From positions 7,888-71,887 of the forward strand of contig CAZIAZ010000005.1 of assembly GCA_964536835.1 (NCBI GenBank): a stretch of DNA of 64,000 nucleotides, written 5' to 3'. The DNA comes from DAONFI01 sp035403485 (GTDB lineage: Bacteria; Planctomycetota; Phycisphaerae; SM23-33). A program made the translations under genes and the position numbers. This document shows positions 42,358-51,220 of this stretch, one piece after another. Positions within the stretch are counted from its first letter, which is position 1. Every line of letters starts with the position of its first letter. Under the pieces are notes generated by a model. It was not told where the DNA came from and did no database searches. It worked only from the letters and a program-made list of their open reading frames with translations.

Positions 42358-42439
42358 ACACGTCAAACCTGCATGCCAGGTCATACACCTCATAGATTTG
42401 ATTTTTACGGTTCAAACTGTAGAATACGCAAAAAGACAT

Positions 42440-43174
42440 ATGAAACATGACGGAAAAATATCGGTCGCAATCGAAACAAGCTGCCGCCTGGGTGCCGTAG
42501 CACTGGGTATCGGCGATAAGATGATTTCATCGCGCATGCTCGGTACTTCCGGCAGGCATGCCGCCGAACTGGTCGCATGTCTGGATGAAATGCTGCGGGA
42601 GGCGGCAATCAAGCCAGGCGATGTAAACGAACTTTACGTATCCGTAGGACCTGGCAGTTTCACCGGCCTGCGGGTAGGCATAACGGTCGCGCGTACGTGG
42701 TCGCAACTCACTGAGGGATTGAGGCTCTTTGCCGTACCGACGTCGCTCGCCGTGGCATATAATTACGTCAACGACGACTGGCGGCAAATGTGCGTAATGC
42801 TGGCGGCAAAGGAACACACCGTCCACGCAACACTGCTGACGAAAGACAACGGCCGAATTTCCATCATCGGTAAGCCGGTATTGCTAGACCCGATAACGGC
42901 GATTGAAACAATGCCGCGGCCACTGACGGTCGCCGGCGAAGCTCTCGGCTTCTGCGGGGAAACGCTCAAAAAATTATCCGCTGCCGACGGCATAACCATC
43001 GCAGCCGAATCGCATTGGCTGCCGGAAATATTCAGCCTCTGGCATGCCGGCAATGAGCTTGCGGCAACCGACGGCTGTCTGACGGATTTCGAACACCTGC
43101 TTCCGGAATACGCACGCCGCCCTGAAGCGGTAAGACTCTGGGAACATAAACATCTTCAATTAAACGGATTTTAA
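42440..43174 (+). CDS. tsaB: tRNA threonylcarbamoyladenosine biosynthesis protein TsaB
   Basis: 244 residues. ASKHA-fold partner of TsaD in making the t6A37 modification. The signature SVGPGSFTGLRVGITVART lies at about residues 76-94, with AIETSCRLGAVALGIGDKM at the start and SGRHAAELVACLDEML containing the RHxExL-like metal-free motif of TsaB. ATG 42440 (MKHDGKI) is chosen because similarity to TsaB starts at ISVAIETS; an ATG at 42398 is in frame but not conserved. It is followed by the polysaccharide deacetylase gene after 22 bp. Confidence 0.93.
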   Translation: MKHDGKISVAIETSCRLGAVALGIGDKMISSRMLGTSGRHAAELVACLDEMLREAAIKPGDVNELYVSVGPGSFTGLRVGITVARTWSQLTEGLRLFAVPTSLAVAYNYVNDDWRQMCVMLAAKEHTVHATLLTKDNGRISIIGKPVLLDPITAIETMPRPLTVAGEALGFCGETLKKLSAADGITIAAESHWLPEIFSLWHAGNELAATDGCLTDFEHLLPEYARRPEAVRLWEHKHLQLNGF

Positions 43175-43196
43175 TTTCTTTTTTTAGGATTTTCCG

Positions 43197-43853
43197 ATGA
43201 AAATCATGCAATGCTGGGATGACGGCGTCTCCAATGACGAACGCCTGACTGAGCTTTTGAGAAAATACAATGCCAAGGCGACGTTTAACATAATTCCCGG
43301 CTTACACGGCAAAAGCCGAATATTCACGTCAGTTTACGGAAATACATTCAAGAGCTACCGTCTCGCGCTGGACGAAATGAAAGACATTTACAAGGGATTC
43401 AAAGTAGCCGGCCATTCCATGACCCATCCCAAATTGGCTGAACTGGACGCCCAAACGCTTGAAAGAGAAATTGTCGACTGCAAGGATTTCATCCAAAACT
43501 TCTTCGGCCAACAAGAGTGCGGGTTTGCATATCCATACGGCAATTATAATGACGCCGTCAAGCAGGCTCTCGCAAATGCCGGATATCGCTACGCCAGAAC
43601 GGTTAAAAATATCAACGGCGCCCTGCCGCTTGATGACCCGATGGAACTGCCTTCACACTGTCACTTCCTCAATCCGGATTTTTGGAAGAAATATGAAGAA
43701 GTTCGTGCCATCGACGGAATATTCTACTTCTGGGGCCATTCGTACGAAATGATGGATGACCCTAAAATGTGGGATGAATTCGAGTCAAAACTCGACAGGA
43801 TAAAGTCCGATTCTAAAGCGCAATGGATAGACATCATAGACCTGTTCGTCTAA
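43197..43853 (+). CDS. Polysaccharide deacetylase (NodB-like) family protein
   Basis: 218 residues, no signal peptide. NodB homology: MKIMQCWDDGVSNDERLTEL (motif 1 with the metal aspartates WDDG), AGHSMTHPKLAELDAQTLER (motif 2 H-x3-H), and CGFAYPYGNYNDAVKQALAN (motif 3 YPYG). A TSYSIG-like SLNPDFW is not obvious, but FYFWGHSYEMMDD supplies a histidine. CE4 enzymes remove acetyl groups from chitin-like or peptidoglycan sugars; the short, cytoplasmic form hints at a small substrate. TAGGA precedes the ATG by 9 bases. The gene end is followed by a MITE-like element. Confidence 0.83.
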   Translation: MKIMQCWDDGVSNDERLTELLRKYNAKATFNIIPGLHGKSRIFTSVYGNTFKSYRLALDEMKDIYKGFKVAGHSMTHPKLAELDAQTLEREIVDCKDFIQNFFGQQECGFAYPYGNYNDAVKQALANAGYRYARTVKNINGALPLDDPMELPSHCHFLNPDFWKKYEEVRAIDGIFYFWGHSYEMMDDPKMWDEFESKLDRIKSDSKAQWIDIIDLFV

Positions 43854-43907
43854 CAAAACGCCTTACAAACGAAATACGTAGTACGGAGTACCTGAATAAA
43901 ATATACA

Positions 43908-44061
43908 TAGAACCTATCCCAAAAACCTTGGCTGCCTGCAATCGGCACTTTTGCAACCTGGCGGCGTCAGAAAAACGGCAGAATATCCTTAAATATGCCG
44001 CCATTTTTCTTCCTTGCCAGCCCGCAAAATTGCTCGGCCCATGTTTTTGGGATAGGTTCTA
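43908..44061. mobile_element. MITE-like element with perfect 19-bp terminal inverted repeats
   Basis: TAGAACCTATCCCAAAAAC at 43908-43926 is the exact reverse complement of 44043-44061. If the terminal TA on each side is a target-site duplication, the element proper is 150 bp with 17-bp ends. It is non-coding and near the stop of the heparinase-like gene. A lone end (GAACCTATCCCAAAAA) is at 32520. TA duplication and ends of this kind are used by IS630/Tc1-type and some IS5-group elements, but no transposase is in the window. Confidence 0.82.
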
Positions 44062-44081
44062 ATAAAAGCGTTTTATAAAAT

Positions 44082-47000
44082 TCAGGAATCCATACTAATG
44101 TTATCTATCGAATAAATACTCGTAAACGTAATAAGATATTCTCCAGCTGGCAGGAGTATACTTTCGTGCGGTTTTGACTTGCCAACGTTTCCTGTAAATT
44201 CCGCATCGGGATTGCAAATTCTATAATTCAATGAACTGCAAGCCGACGAGACATTATATGACGTTTGTTTTTCAACCTTCATTATGCCAGTTATGACCGT
44301 AAGATATTTACCGTCAGCCTGCCGGCTTTTATAAACATCGCAAGGTATGCTTTCACCATTGATTCTGACTATCTTATTGTTTTCATGCTGCACTAAAACC
44401 TGTTCCGGTTTTATCATACTCCAGTTCCCAACGGAATCTGAACGATAAATATCCTTATCCTTGTAAGAAAGGAAAGTCCCGCCTATAAGAAGCGCATCGA
44501 TTATTTTCTCTCCTTCGCCAAACTTGATTGCAGCGATATTCCCATCCGTCGCCAGGTTATATAAAGGCTCCATCTTCTGCCCCGGATTCCTGTTATAAAT
44601 GACCACATAATTGTATGAATCCGGTTGGCTGACTATTACTCCCAAACCAAATTTGTTTTCCAGTCCGACAAAATCGGCATATTTGTTCTGATTGTCATCG
44701 CTCTTGCCAACCTGAAATCCAACCAGATATTCAACCGATTTTTCTTTCTGTCGATTATATATGTTAAGTGTCCATTCCTTTTCAATATCTTCCATCTTCA
44801 TCGGCTTGGACGACAAAGGCATATATGGCAAAACATCATAGCCGGATGAAATTTTCATTCCTGCCTTTTCAGGAAAAATCACTTTCCCGCGCAGCCATGC
44901 CAATGGCCGATTTATCTGAAAAGTTTCCGGCTGCTGTTCAATTTTTATTGGCGAGTCACTTTGTGCATGCAACAGCCATGAGAATACAGCCGGCTTTCGT
45001 GATAATATTGAATCATATGAAATAATGAAAGACGGTTTCATGAAAATCATTTTCCGCTTGAATTCAGTCAACACTCCTCCGCCGTAAATTCGTGGATTGG
45101 AGGCATCGCCTTCCGTATATCCCCATGAGCTTGAGTCGTAATATTCCGATATTTTTCCATCCGCCCCGAATCGGCGTACGGCTTGTCCCTGTCCATCTAC
45201 GAGAATAGTATTATGCGCTTTCGTCTGAGTTGAATAATCGTTGAAGTGCGGACTGTCATACCAATCATAATAACCTCCGTCAACAGCGAGTTTATCGCCA
45301 TACGCATTTATTACGAAAGAATTCTGGTCTCCATGCTGATGTGCCGCAAGAAATTTCCCGCTGTGAAAGCCTAATGCCACATTTTCCCGACTGTCCGTCA
45401 GACACGTATTGAATACAGCCCAACCGATATATCGATAGTGCATGGATTGCGGGATATCCACTGGAGCCTTTGCCTTGATAGTTTTAAAACAAGGCACGCC
45501 GCCATACCATAAGGCGTATGAATCTTCTGTACGCCTTCCGAGATTGCCGACAAGTTTTCTGCTGACAGGACCTTTGTTGCCGTGATTTGGCAATCCATTC
45601 TGCGTATAATCGGCAAAAGAGACCATAAAGCTGTTCGGTGGAGCACAGTATACGGGAAATCGAGCTGTCTTCGTCAGCCAAGGATGTTTATATAAATCTA
45701 TTCCACAGATTTCTCTCATCAGGTCAGCATATTTCATTATAAAACTGTTGCCAAAGGTCCAATAAGCCATCCCTTCATTATTATCACCATCGAATCCCAT
45801 CGACGGCAGGAATCTGTATGCATATAATGCCAACGGAAATTCAAACCATTGTTCGGCTTCTTTGGAATGTCCGGCACATACAATTGCAGGAAAAGCCAAA
45901 CTCGTTCCCATACTCCAAGAATGGTTTTGATCTTCATATAATCTAAAAGGAGGATTAATGAAATTGAAGAATTGCCGGCTTCGGATGCTTATTGCGTCAA
46001 TCGCCATCTTCCTTTCATCATCATTCATGATGTTGTAAGCCGCATCAAAACACCAGCACATTCCCTGTAATATGGCACCCGCCTCCAGATCGCCTTCTTC
46101 TATACTACTGACCTTTTCTGGATCCCATTTCCTGATTATTTCCAGAAGCAGCTTTTTAGCCTTATTTTTCAATGCCATATCATCGAATGCTTCGGCTGCC
46201 TGCCCTACCGAAGATAGGCCAGGAGCAACCTCTCTCATCAGAAGTCCATACTTTTTTGCATACCAATCTGGCCAATCCTTGGACCTGACAGGCGTTCGCG
46301 TACCTTTAAACGGCGGAAAATCTGGAGGAATTCCAGACGGCAATGCTTTTTTCGCTGTTGATTCAAGCATACCGTCTTCCTTTGCAATCAATTCTGCAAG
46401 ACGACGAAGCCTGGGATACGACGAATTCGCTAATTGCTGGAAAGAAAATTGCGGCGTTCTGAATTTGTGAGTAAGTTTGGGAATCGTAAGTTTCCCTCTT
46501 GAAAATACGCCGGCCTCATCTTTCAATTTCACCCTCCAGTACCAAATGCCATCCTGGAGAAATTCACTTGCAACATGGAAATTCTCGGAAGTGTTTATAC
46601 GGCGAGTCTCATTAGCCGGAAATTCAGGATTTTGTGAATATTCCAGACAATAATCATTTCCTTTCGACTGCGGCCAGCTAAACAGAGGACAAGCCGAATA
46701 AGAGACACGTTCAACTTTCGGCGAATCGGCAGCGTTATCAATCAGGATATCTTTCAGATAAAGTTTTCGCGTTGAATCCGAACCATTTTCAAATGTCGTC
46801 AAAATCGAGACTTCACTCAACATATTATTAAAATTTATGGTTTGGCCATCACTATTTTTGAAATCCGAAAGTGGTAGAATCGCCGTTCTCCAATTTGAAC
46901 ATGATGATATTGATGTTTTAAAAGAATTCCCTCTGTCATCGCGGATAATGACCCAAACCCGTTCCTGACTTGATTTCTTACAAAAGACAGTTTTATACTC

Positions 47001-47270
47001 AAATGAAATCATAGTCGTCCTTAATGGCTTTATCCTGGTTTTCAAGAGCAATTCACAGACCGGCGAAGGTTCTGCCGCTGAAATTTCCATGTAAGTTGCT
47101 TCCCCATCATTTGATATTATTTTTGCTCCCATCCCTCTTTTAACTTCAATTACACCATCTTTGAAAATATCAACGTTTGTAAAAATTTCATTTTGCGCCG
47201 CACTAATTGCACTATTTGAGAATAAACAGGAAAAAAACGTAGCGAAAAATATCGGAACTATTCGTGTCAT
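44082..47270 (-). CDS. Heparinase II/III family polysaccharide lyase, secreted
   Basis: 1062 residues. Sec signal peptide (TRIVPIFFATFFSCLFSNSA, cleaved near SAISAAQ). Residues about 30-215 look like a beta-sandwich carbohydrate module (KPLRTTMISFEYKTVFC), then a fibronectin-like stretch (NFHVASEFLQDGIWYWRVKL). The helical barrel (about 270-550) resembles the DUF4962/heparinase II N-domain. The C-terminal beta-rich heparinase II/III domain has AHQHGDQNSFVINAYGDKLA, VDGGYYDWYDSPHFNDYSTQ and AHNTILVDGQG, with histidines expected for the metal/catalytic site. Such lyases cleave uronic-acid polysaccharides such as heparin, alginate or chondroitin; the substrate is unknown. GGGAG 8 bases upstream fixes ATG 47270. 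Confidence 0.85.
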   Translation of the reverse strand: MTRIVPIFFATFFSCLFSNSAISAAQNEIFTNVDIFKDGVIEVKRGMGAKIISNDGEATYMEISAAEPSPVCELLLKTRIKPLRTTMISFEYKTVFCKKSSQERVWVIIRDDRGNSFKTSISSCSNWRTAILPLSDFKNSDGQTINFNNMLSEVSILTTFENGSDSTRKLYLKDILIDNAADSPKVERVSYSACPLFSWPQSKGNDYCLEYSQNPEFPANETRRINTSENFHVASEFLQDGIWYWRVKLKDEAGVFSRGKLTIPKLTHKFRTPQFSFQQLANSSYPRLRRLAELIAKEDGMLESTAKKALPSGIPPDFPPFKGTRTPVRSKDWPDWYAKKYGLLMREVAPGLSSVGQAAEAFDDMALKNKAKKLLLEIIRKWDPEKVSSIEEGDLEAGAILQGMCWCFDAAYNIMNDDERKMAIDAISIRSRQFFNFINPPFRLYEDQNHSWSMGTSLAFPAIVCAGHSKEAEQWFEFPLALYAYRFLPSMGFDGDNNEGMAYWTFGNSFIMKYADLMREICGIDLYKHPWLTKTARFPVYCAPPNSFMVSFADYTQNGLPNHGNKGPVSRKLVGNLGRRTEDSYALWYGGVPCFKTIKAKAPVDIPQSMHYRYIGWAVFNTCLTDSRENVALGFHSGKFLAAHQHGDQNSFVINAYGDKLAVDGGYYDWYDSPHFNDYSTQTKAHNTILVDGQGQAVRRFGADGKISEYYDSSSWGYTEGDASNPRIYGGGVLTEFKRKMIFMKPSFIISYDSILSRKPAVFSWLLHAQSDSPIKIEQQPETFQINRPLAWLRGKVIFPEKAGMKISSGYDVLPYMPLSSKPMKMEDIEKEWTLNIYNRQKEKSVEYLVGFQVGKSDDNQNKYADFVGLENKFGLGVIVSQPDSYNYVVIYNRNPGQKMEPLYNLATDGNIAAIKFGEGEKIIDALLIGGTFLSYKDKDIYRSDSVGNWSMIKPEQVLVQHENNKIVRINGESIPCDVYKSRQADGKYLTVITGIMKVEKQTSYNVSSACSSLNYRICNPDAEFTGNVGKSKPHESILLPAGEYLITFTSIYSIDNISMDS

Positions 47271-48041
47271 CACATTTCTCCCAAAATTTGCCTTCATTTA
47301 GTATACAAATACCTCTGGCAGGATATAGCCAAGGATATATATAATATATTTAACTCTTTATTTTTGCATTTGTTACAATCATAGAAAGAACCTATTTATG
47401 ACGTTGCATCTGAGTAATGCCGACAATTCTTCCATGTGATGCAGATGGTAGGTGACATCACCGGCTTTTGCAGCAGCTAATATTAAAGGTATTATTCTCC
47501 CATGCAAGGCAGGTTTCAGGCAGAATGCCATGACACTTAAAAGGCCACCCCGAATTCTTAGCTATCGAGGCTACTGAGTTCTAATTCGATTAATCGCTTT
47601 TATGTCTATAAAGCCTATAACACGTGGTTATTATCATAATTATAACGTTATAATTAGTCAAATAAAAATTGTATCTGAGAACTTAAATTAAAGAATCCAA
47701 GATTTCAGGCTTTCAAGTCACCACTTTTTATAGATATAACTCTAATTCCAATGTGTAATTAGAGTTATATAGTCAAGGTTATACCAAAGTGACACTCAAA
47801 AAATCTTCCATTCTGAAAACAAAATATACTTGATTTTGTTAACAATTTTGATATCATATAGTCACTTCGCAGTGGAGCAGGCTTGAAATTACATCTGAGA
47901 ATTTCGGTATATGCTGCCCGCCTGACAAGAAATAAAAAACGAATAGCCGTGCTGGTTTAATATAAGAAATTGAAATTCGAATAAATAAGGATTTCCATGC
48001 GTTAAATCGAGGCCTTTAAACACAAAGTCAGGAGAAAGAAA
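47271..48041. promoter_or_regulatory. Long AT-rich divergent region with two palindromes
   Basis: No gene is seen in about 770 bp between the heparinase-like gene (leftward) and the PEP-CTERM gene (rightward). It holds a perfect 20-bp palindrome TAATTATAACGTTATAATTA (47637-47656) and a perfect 14-bp stem with 9-nt loop (ATATAACTCTAATT at 47734-47747, partner at 47757-47770). TTGATT near 47832 with a -10-like TATCATA about 17-20 bp later is a candidate promoter for the rightward gene. A short TATCTGAGAA/CATCTGAGAA motif occurs around 47671 and 47889. A fragment GAACCTATTT near 47395 resembles the end of the 43.9-kb MITE. Confidence 0.5.
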
Positions 48042-48830
48042 ATGAAAAAAGAACTATTGTTAATATTGATGTTTTCTGTAGTGGGTTTAGTAACATCGGC
48101 TTGGTCTGATACGGCGATCATCAGTCAGAACTTTGACGACACCGGCATTTTTTCTCCGTCAGTGACCAGTGCCGGCGATGCATCGACCATTGGAGGGCGA
48201 TGGACTTTAATGCAGGCTGATCCTGGCGATGGTACGCTGTCCGGTATACGTACTGCCCACTCACATAGCGCGACTCAAGCGTTGTCGGTATATCGAGGTG
48301 GTTCATATCCGATAGCTTCAGTTACTAATGGAATCGATATTGCATCAACGCCGAATTTTGAATATCAATTCTGGATTTATCGGGCCAATAGTGATGCTTC
48401 AGCGGTTGCATTACTGGAAAATAGTGAAACTATTGCAACAGGCTCTGGCAAGCTTAATACGAGTGTGTACATCCAGGAAGGAAATATTATGGTCCACCCT
48501 GGTGGAACTTGGGTTGATACCAATGCGGACATAGCTGTTGGAGTATGGACGCGTGTTAGAATGTCGTTTGATATGTCTTCAGGTGATTATGGCGCTTATA
48601 CTTTGTATATCATGCCCGAAGGGCAAGCTGAAACTGAGGTATGGACGGGTGATTTGACAACATCGGCTCGGACAGTGTTAAATGCAATTCGTTTTAATCC
48701 CCAGGGAACGACTGGCGGGCAGACATATATTGATGATATCTCCCTGACGATAGTTCCAGAGCCGACGGCTATGATGCTTCTTGGTTTAGGCAGCATTGGC
48801 GTGCTGATTGGTCGAAAACGGCACGTATAA
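48042..48830 (+). CDS. PEP-CTERM sorting-domain surface protein
   Basis: 262 residues. N-terminal Sec signal (KKELLLILMFSVVGLVTSAW). The middle has a beta-rich LamG/concanavalin-like look (FEYQFWIYRANSDASAVALL, GVWTRVRMSFDMSSGDYGAY, QTYIDDISLTIV). The C-terminus is a classic PEP-CTERM tail: VPEPTAMMLLGLGSIGVLIG followed by RKRHV, that is VPEP, a hydrophobic helix and a basic end. Exosortase cleaves and exports such proteins to the surface or extracellular matrix. AGGAG 7 bases before the ATG. It is divergent from the heparinase-like gene; no exosortase is in the window. Confidence 0.93.
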   Translation: MKKELLLILMFSVVGLVTSAWSDTAIISQNFDDTGIFSPSVTSAGDASTIGGRWTLMQADPGDGTLSGIRTAHSHSATQALSVYRGGSYPIASVTNGIDIASTPNFEYQFWIYRANSDASAVALLENSETIATGSGKLNTSVYIQEGNIMVHPGGTWVDTNADIAVGVWTRVRMSFDMSSGDYGAYTLYIMPEGQAETEVWTGDLTTSARTVLNAIRFNPQGTTGGQTYIDDISLTIVPEPTAMMLLGLGSIGVLIGRKRHV

Positions 48831-49082
48831 TCAAAAGTGCTCAAACTAATTCTATGAAGGTGATTAAACCCCGATTGGCTCTGGCATGTAATATGTTGAA
48901 ACCAATAACGGCCTAATGCCGGTGTGCATATTGCATATTTGTGGCATGCTTTTTAAAGAAAATTGGCCTGAAGAATTTGACAATTTCTGGCAGCAGGCTG
49001 GTATTTTGATACCAGACAAAATCTCTGGCCCACATTCAATTTGTAATCAGACAAGGTGTTATGGATGGTTTCTATGTTCTAC

Positions 49083-50978
49083 TCAAGCCCCTCTGTTTCT
49101 GTTGCTCAGCAATATCAGGTCGCGCAGGTGTTCGATATCCTCCGCCTCCAGCCAATTATGAACGAACTCCTGTTCTTCGACTATGTTGGCGATAGCCATC
49201 AGCGCACGGAGGTGATAATTCCGCTCGTCGGCACTGCCGACCAATATGAAAATCATTTTCACGTAAGGCTGTTCCGCGTCAAACACGACGCCCTGTCGGC
49301 AGCGGACAAGGAGAATGTCAAACTGCTTTTCACCGTCGATAATTATGTGTGGAATGGCGAGGCCCGGATGTATCATCGTGCTGGACATTTCCTCTCGTTT
49401 TTCCAGGCGGCGCTTAATTTCATCGCCAGCCATTCCCAGGCGGCCGGATAAAACAGCCGCAGCCTTCGAAAACAGTTCATCCCTGCTTATAGGGCCCTGC
49501 AGGTCGAGTATGGCACATTTTTCTATAAGCATGTCAAAGCGGTCGTGAACGATATCGTCCCGCTGTGTTGCGATGGTACGCAACTCCTGTTCCAAGCCGG
49601 CTCGCCGGATACTCGGCGAAACTATTCGCTGTACCATATAATACAGAGCGCTCTGGCGGGTGCTTCTCGGCCTGACGTAAAACCAGTACCACAACACGCC
49701 GAAAATTACGAACGCCGCCACAGTCATCAGCGGTTCAAGGCCGAACTCAGCGGTAAGTTGCACGATTATCACCACGTAGATAATAACGCCGGCTATCTGC
49801 ACCCACGGATAAAACGGGCTGAGATACCGCGGGCGATAATTTTGTATGCGGCTGCTGCGCATTATAAGAACGGATATGTTTATTAGCACGAAAAGCAGCA
49901 GAAGCATGGTCGAGGCCGACTTGACGAGCTCCTCTATGCTCAGCATGAGTATTGTCACAATCATAAAGCCAGCCGTCAGCAGCACCGAAACCCACGGCGT
50001 GCCGAAGCGGTGTGAAACCCGCTGCATCCATTGCGGCAGTATGCCGTCGCGGCTCATCGCCAGCGGATACCGCGACGCCGCCAATATGCCGCCGTTGCCC
50101 GTCGTCACGAACGCCAGTATTGCCGCAACTGACAACAGTATCACGCCAGCCGGTCCCATAAATGTCTCAGCCGCCGAACTTACCGGCGTCAGATTCACCT
50201 GCCCTTCGCCGGCAAGCTTATTCGAAGAAAGCGTTCCTACTACAACAAATACCGTCAAGACATAAAGTATAGTAACGACCCAAAAAGCAGTGAGCATTGC
50301 GCGAGGCAGATTGCGGCCGGGCCGCCGGACTTCTTCGGCTACGTTGGCAGCCTTGGTCAAACCGCCGTATGAAATGAACACAAGGCCAGCCGTAGCGAGA
50401 ATGTTGCCAAAACCCTTTGCGGTAAAATGGTCGAAATTGGGATGCTGGTTGACGGCTGGAAATCCCAAGATTATGAATATCGCCAACACGCCCAGCAAGC
50501 CGAAAACCATCACAAGCTGCGTCCAGCTTGCCATCTTGACGCTGATGCAATTCATCGCGGCAAATATCACGCAGAACGTCACGGCGATGATTTTTATCAG
50601 CCATTCCCATTGGCCGGCGTCAAGCGGCGCATCCGGCCAGATTAATCTTGCGAACGCTCCTATGCCAATCATGGCGAACGCACTCTTGAGAGCCAGGCAA
50701 ACCCACCCCGCCAAGCCGGCGAACGTGCCCGGCAGAGCACCCATGCTGCGTTCGACAAAAAAATAACTGCCGCCGCTCTTGGGCATCGCCGTCGCCAATT
50801 CACATTGGCTGAGCAATGCCGGAATCATTATCAAACCGGCAATCGCATACGCAAGCACTACCGCAGGCCCGGCAGCCATATATGCCTGGCCCGGCAGCAC
50901 AAACAGGCCGGAACTTATCATTGCGCCAGACGCCAGACAGAACACATCCAGAAAACCAAGTTTTTTTTCCAAGCCCAT
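49083..50978 (-). CDS. APC-superfamily amino acid permease fused to a PTS EIIA-like domain
   Basis: 631 residues. The N-terminal about 430 residues form 12 TM segments of an APC permease: GAMISSGLFVLPGQAYMAAG (the TM1 G-x-I-S/GSGIF motif), SGGSYFFVERSMG (TM3 region), AANVAEEVRRPGRNLPRAML (the EE-xP-R loop after TM6) and TTGNGGILAASRYPLAMSRD. The C-terminal about 150 residues match a PtsN/EIIA-2-type domain with the phospho-histidine region STMIHPGLAIPHIIIDGEKQ and MIFILVGSADERNYHLRALM. The fusion suggests that nitrogen/carbohydrate PTS phosphorylation regulates amino-acid transport, but that is inference. It is followed by a long intergenic region before tig. Confidence 0.88.
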   Translation of the reverse strand: MGLEKKLGFLDVFCLASGAMISSGLFVLPGQAYMAAGPAVVLAYAIAGLIMIPALLSQCELATAMPKSGGSYFFVERSMGALPGTFAGLAGWVCLALKSAFAMIGIGAFARLIWPDAPLDAGQWEWLIKIIAVTFCVIFAAMNCISVKMASWTQLVMVFGLLGVLAIFIILGFPAVNQHPNFDHFTAKGFGNILATAGLVFISYGGLTKAANVAEEVRRPGRNLPRAMLTAFWVVTILYVLTVFVVVGTLSSNKLAGEGQVNLTPVSSAAETFMGPAGVILLSVAAILAFVTTGNGGILAASRYPLAMSRDGILPQWMQRVSHRFGTPWVSVLLTAGFMIVTILMLSIEELVKSASTMLLLLFVLINISVLIMRSSRIQNYRPRYLSPFYPWVQIAGVIIYVVIIVQLTAEFGLEPLMTVAAFVIFGVLWYWFYVRPRSTRQSALYYMVQRIVSPSIRRAGLEQELRTIATQRDDIVHDRFDMLIEKCAILDLQGPISRDELFSKAAAVLSGRLGMAGDEIKRRLEKREEMSSTMIHPGLAIPHIIIDGEKQFDILLVRCRQGVVFDAEQPYVKMIFILVGSADERNYHLRALMAIANIVEEQEFVHNWLEAEDIEHLRDLILLSNRNRGA

Positions 50979-51091
50979 TATTTTTGACCCTTATTTGTGA
51001 CCTTAATTTTAGTTACAGCCTTCACTTGCGATATTTTATCTACCTGAACCGCATAATTCACCGAAAAAAGAACTATAATGTTACAAATAGA

Positions 51092-51120
51092 TTGACTTAA
51101 ATCCTTTTTTTGACTATATT
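51092..51120 (+). promoter_or_regulatory. Sigma-70-type promoter for trigger factor
   Basis: -35 TTGACT (51092-51097, 5 of 6), exactly 17 bp, -10 TATATT (51115-51120, 5 of 6). The predicted start is near 51127, giving a leader of about 94 nt. Confidence 0.6.
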
Positions 51121-51167
51121 TCTTCCCCTTGAACAGCCTTCCGCCAAGTGCGGGGCCTGCCGCCGGG

Positions 51168-51198
51168 GATGTGTCGCGTTGGCACATCTGGTCGCGAC
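51168..51198 (+). promoter_or_regulatory. Possible pseudoknot in the trigger factor leader
   Basis: GATGTG (51168-51173) pairs with CACATC (51183-51188). The loop bases TCGCG (51174-51178) can pair with CGCGA downstream (51193-51197), an H-type pseudoknot. It lies 23-53 bp before the tig ATG and could control translation of the gene. Confidence 0.35.
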
Positions 51199-51220
51199 GG
51201 GCTAATCTGGAGTATGACAA

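Noticed and set aside
48916..49161. 81-codon plus-strand frame between the PEP-CTERM gene and the permease
   Set aside because: No ribosome binding site; it runs into the antisense of the permease gene and resembles no family.
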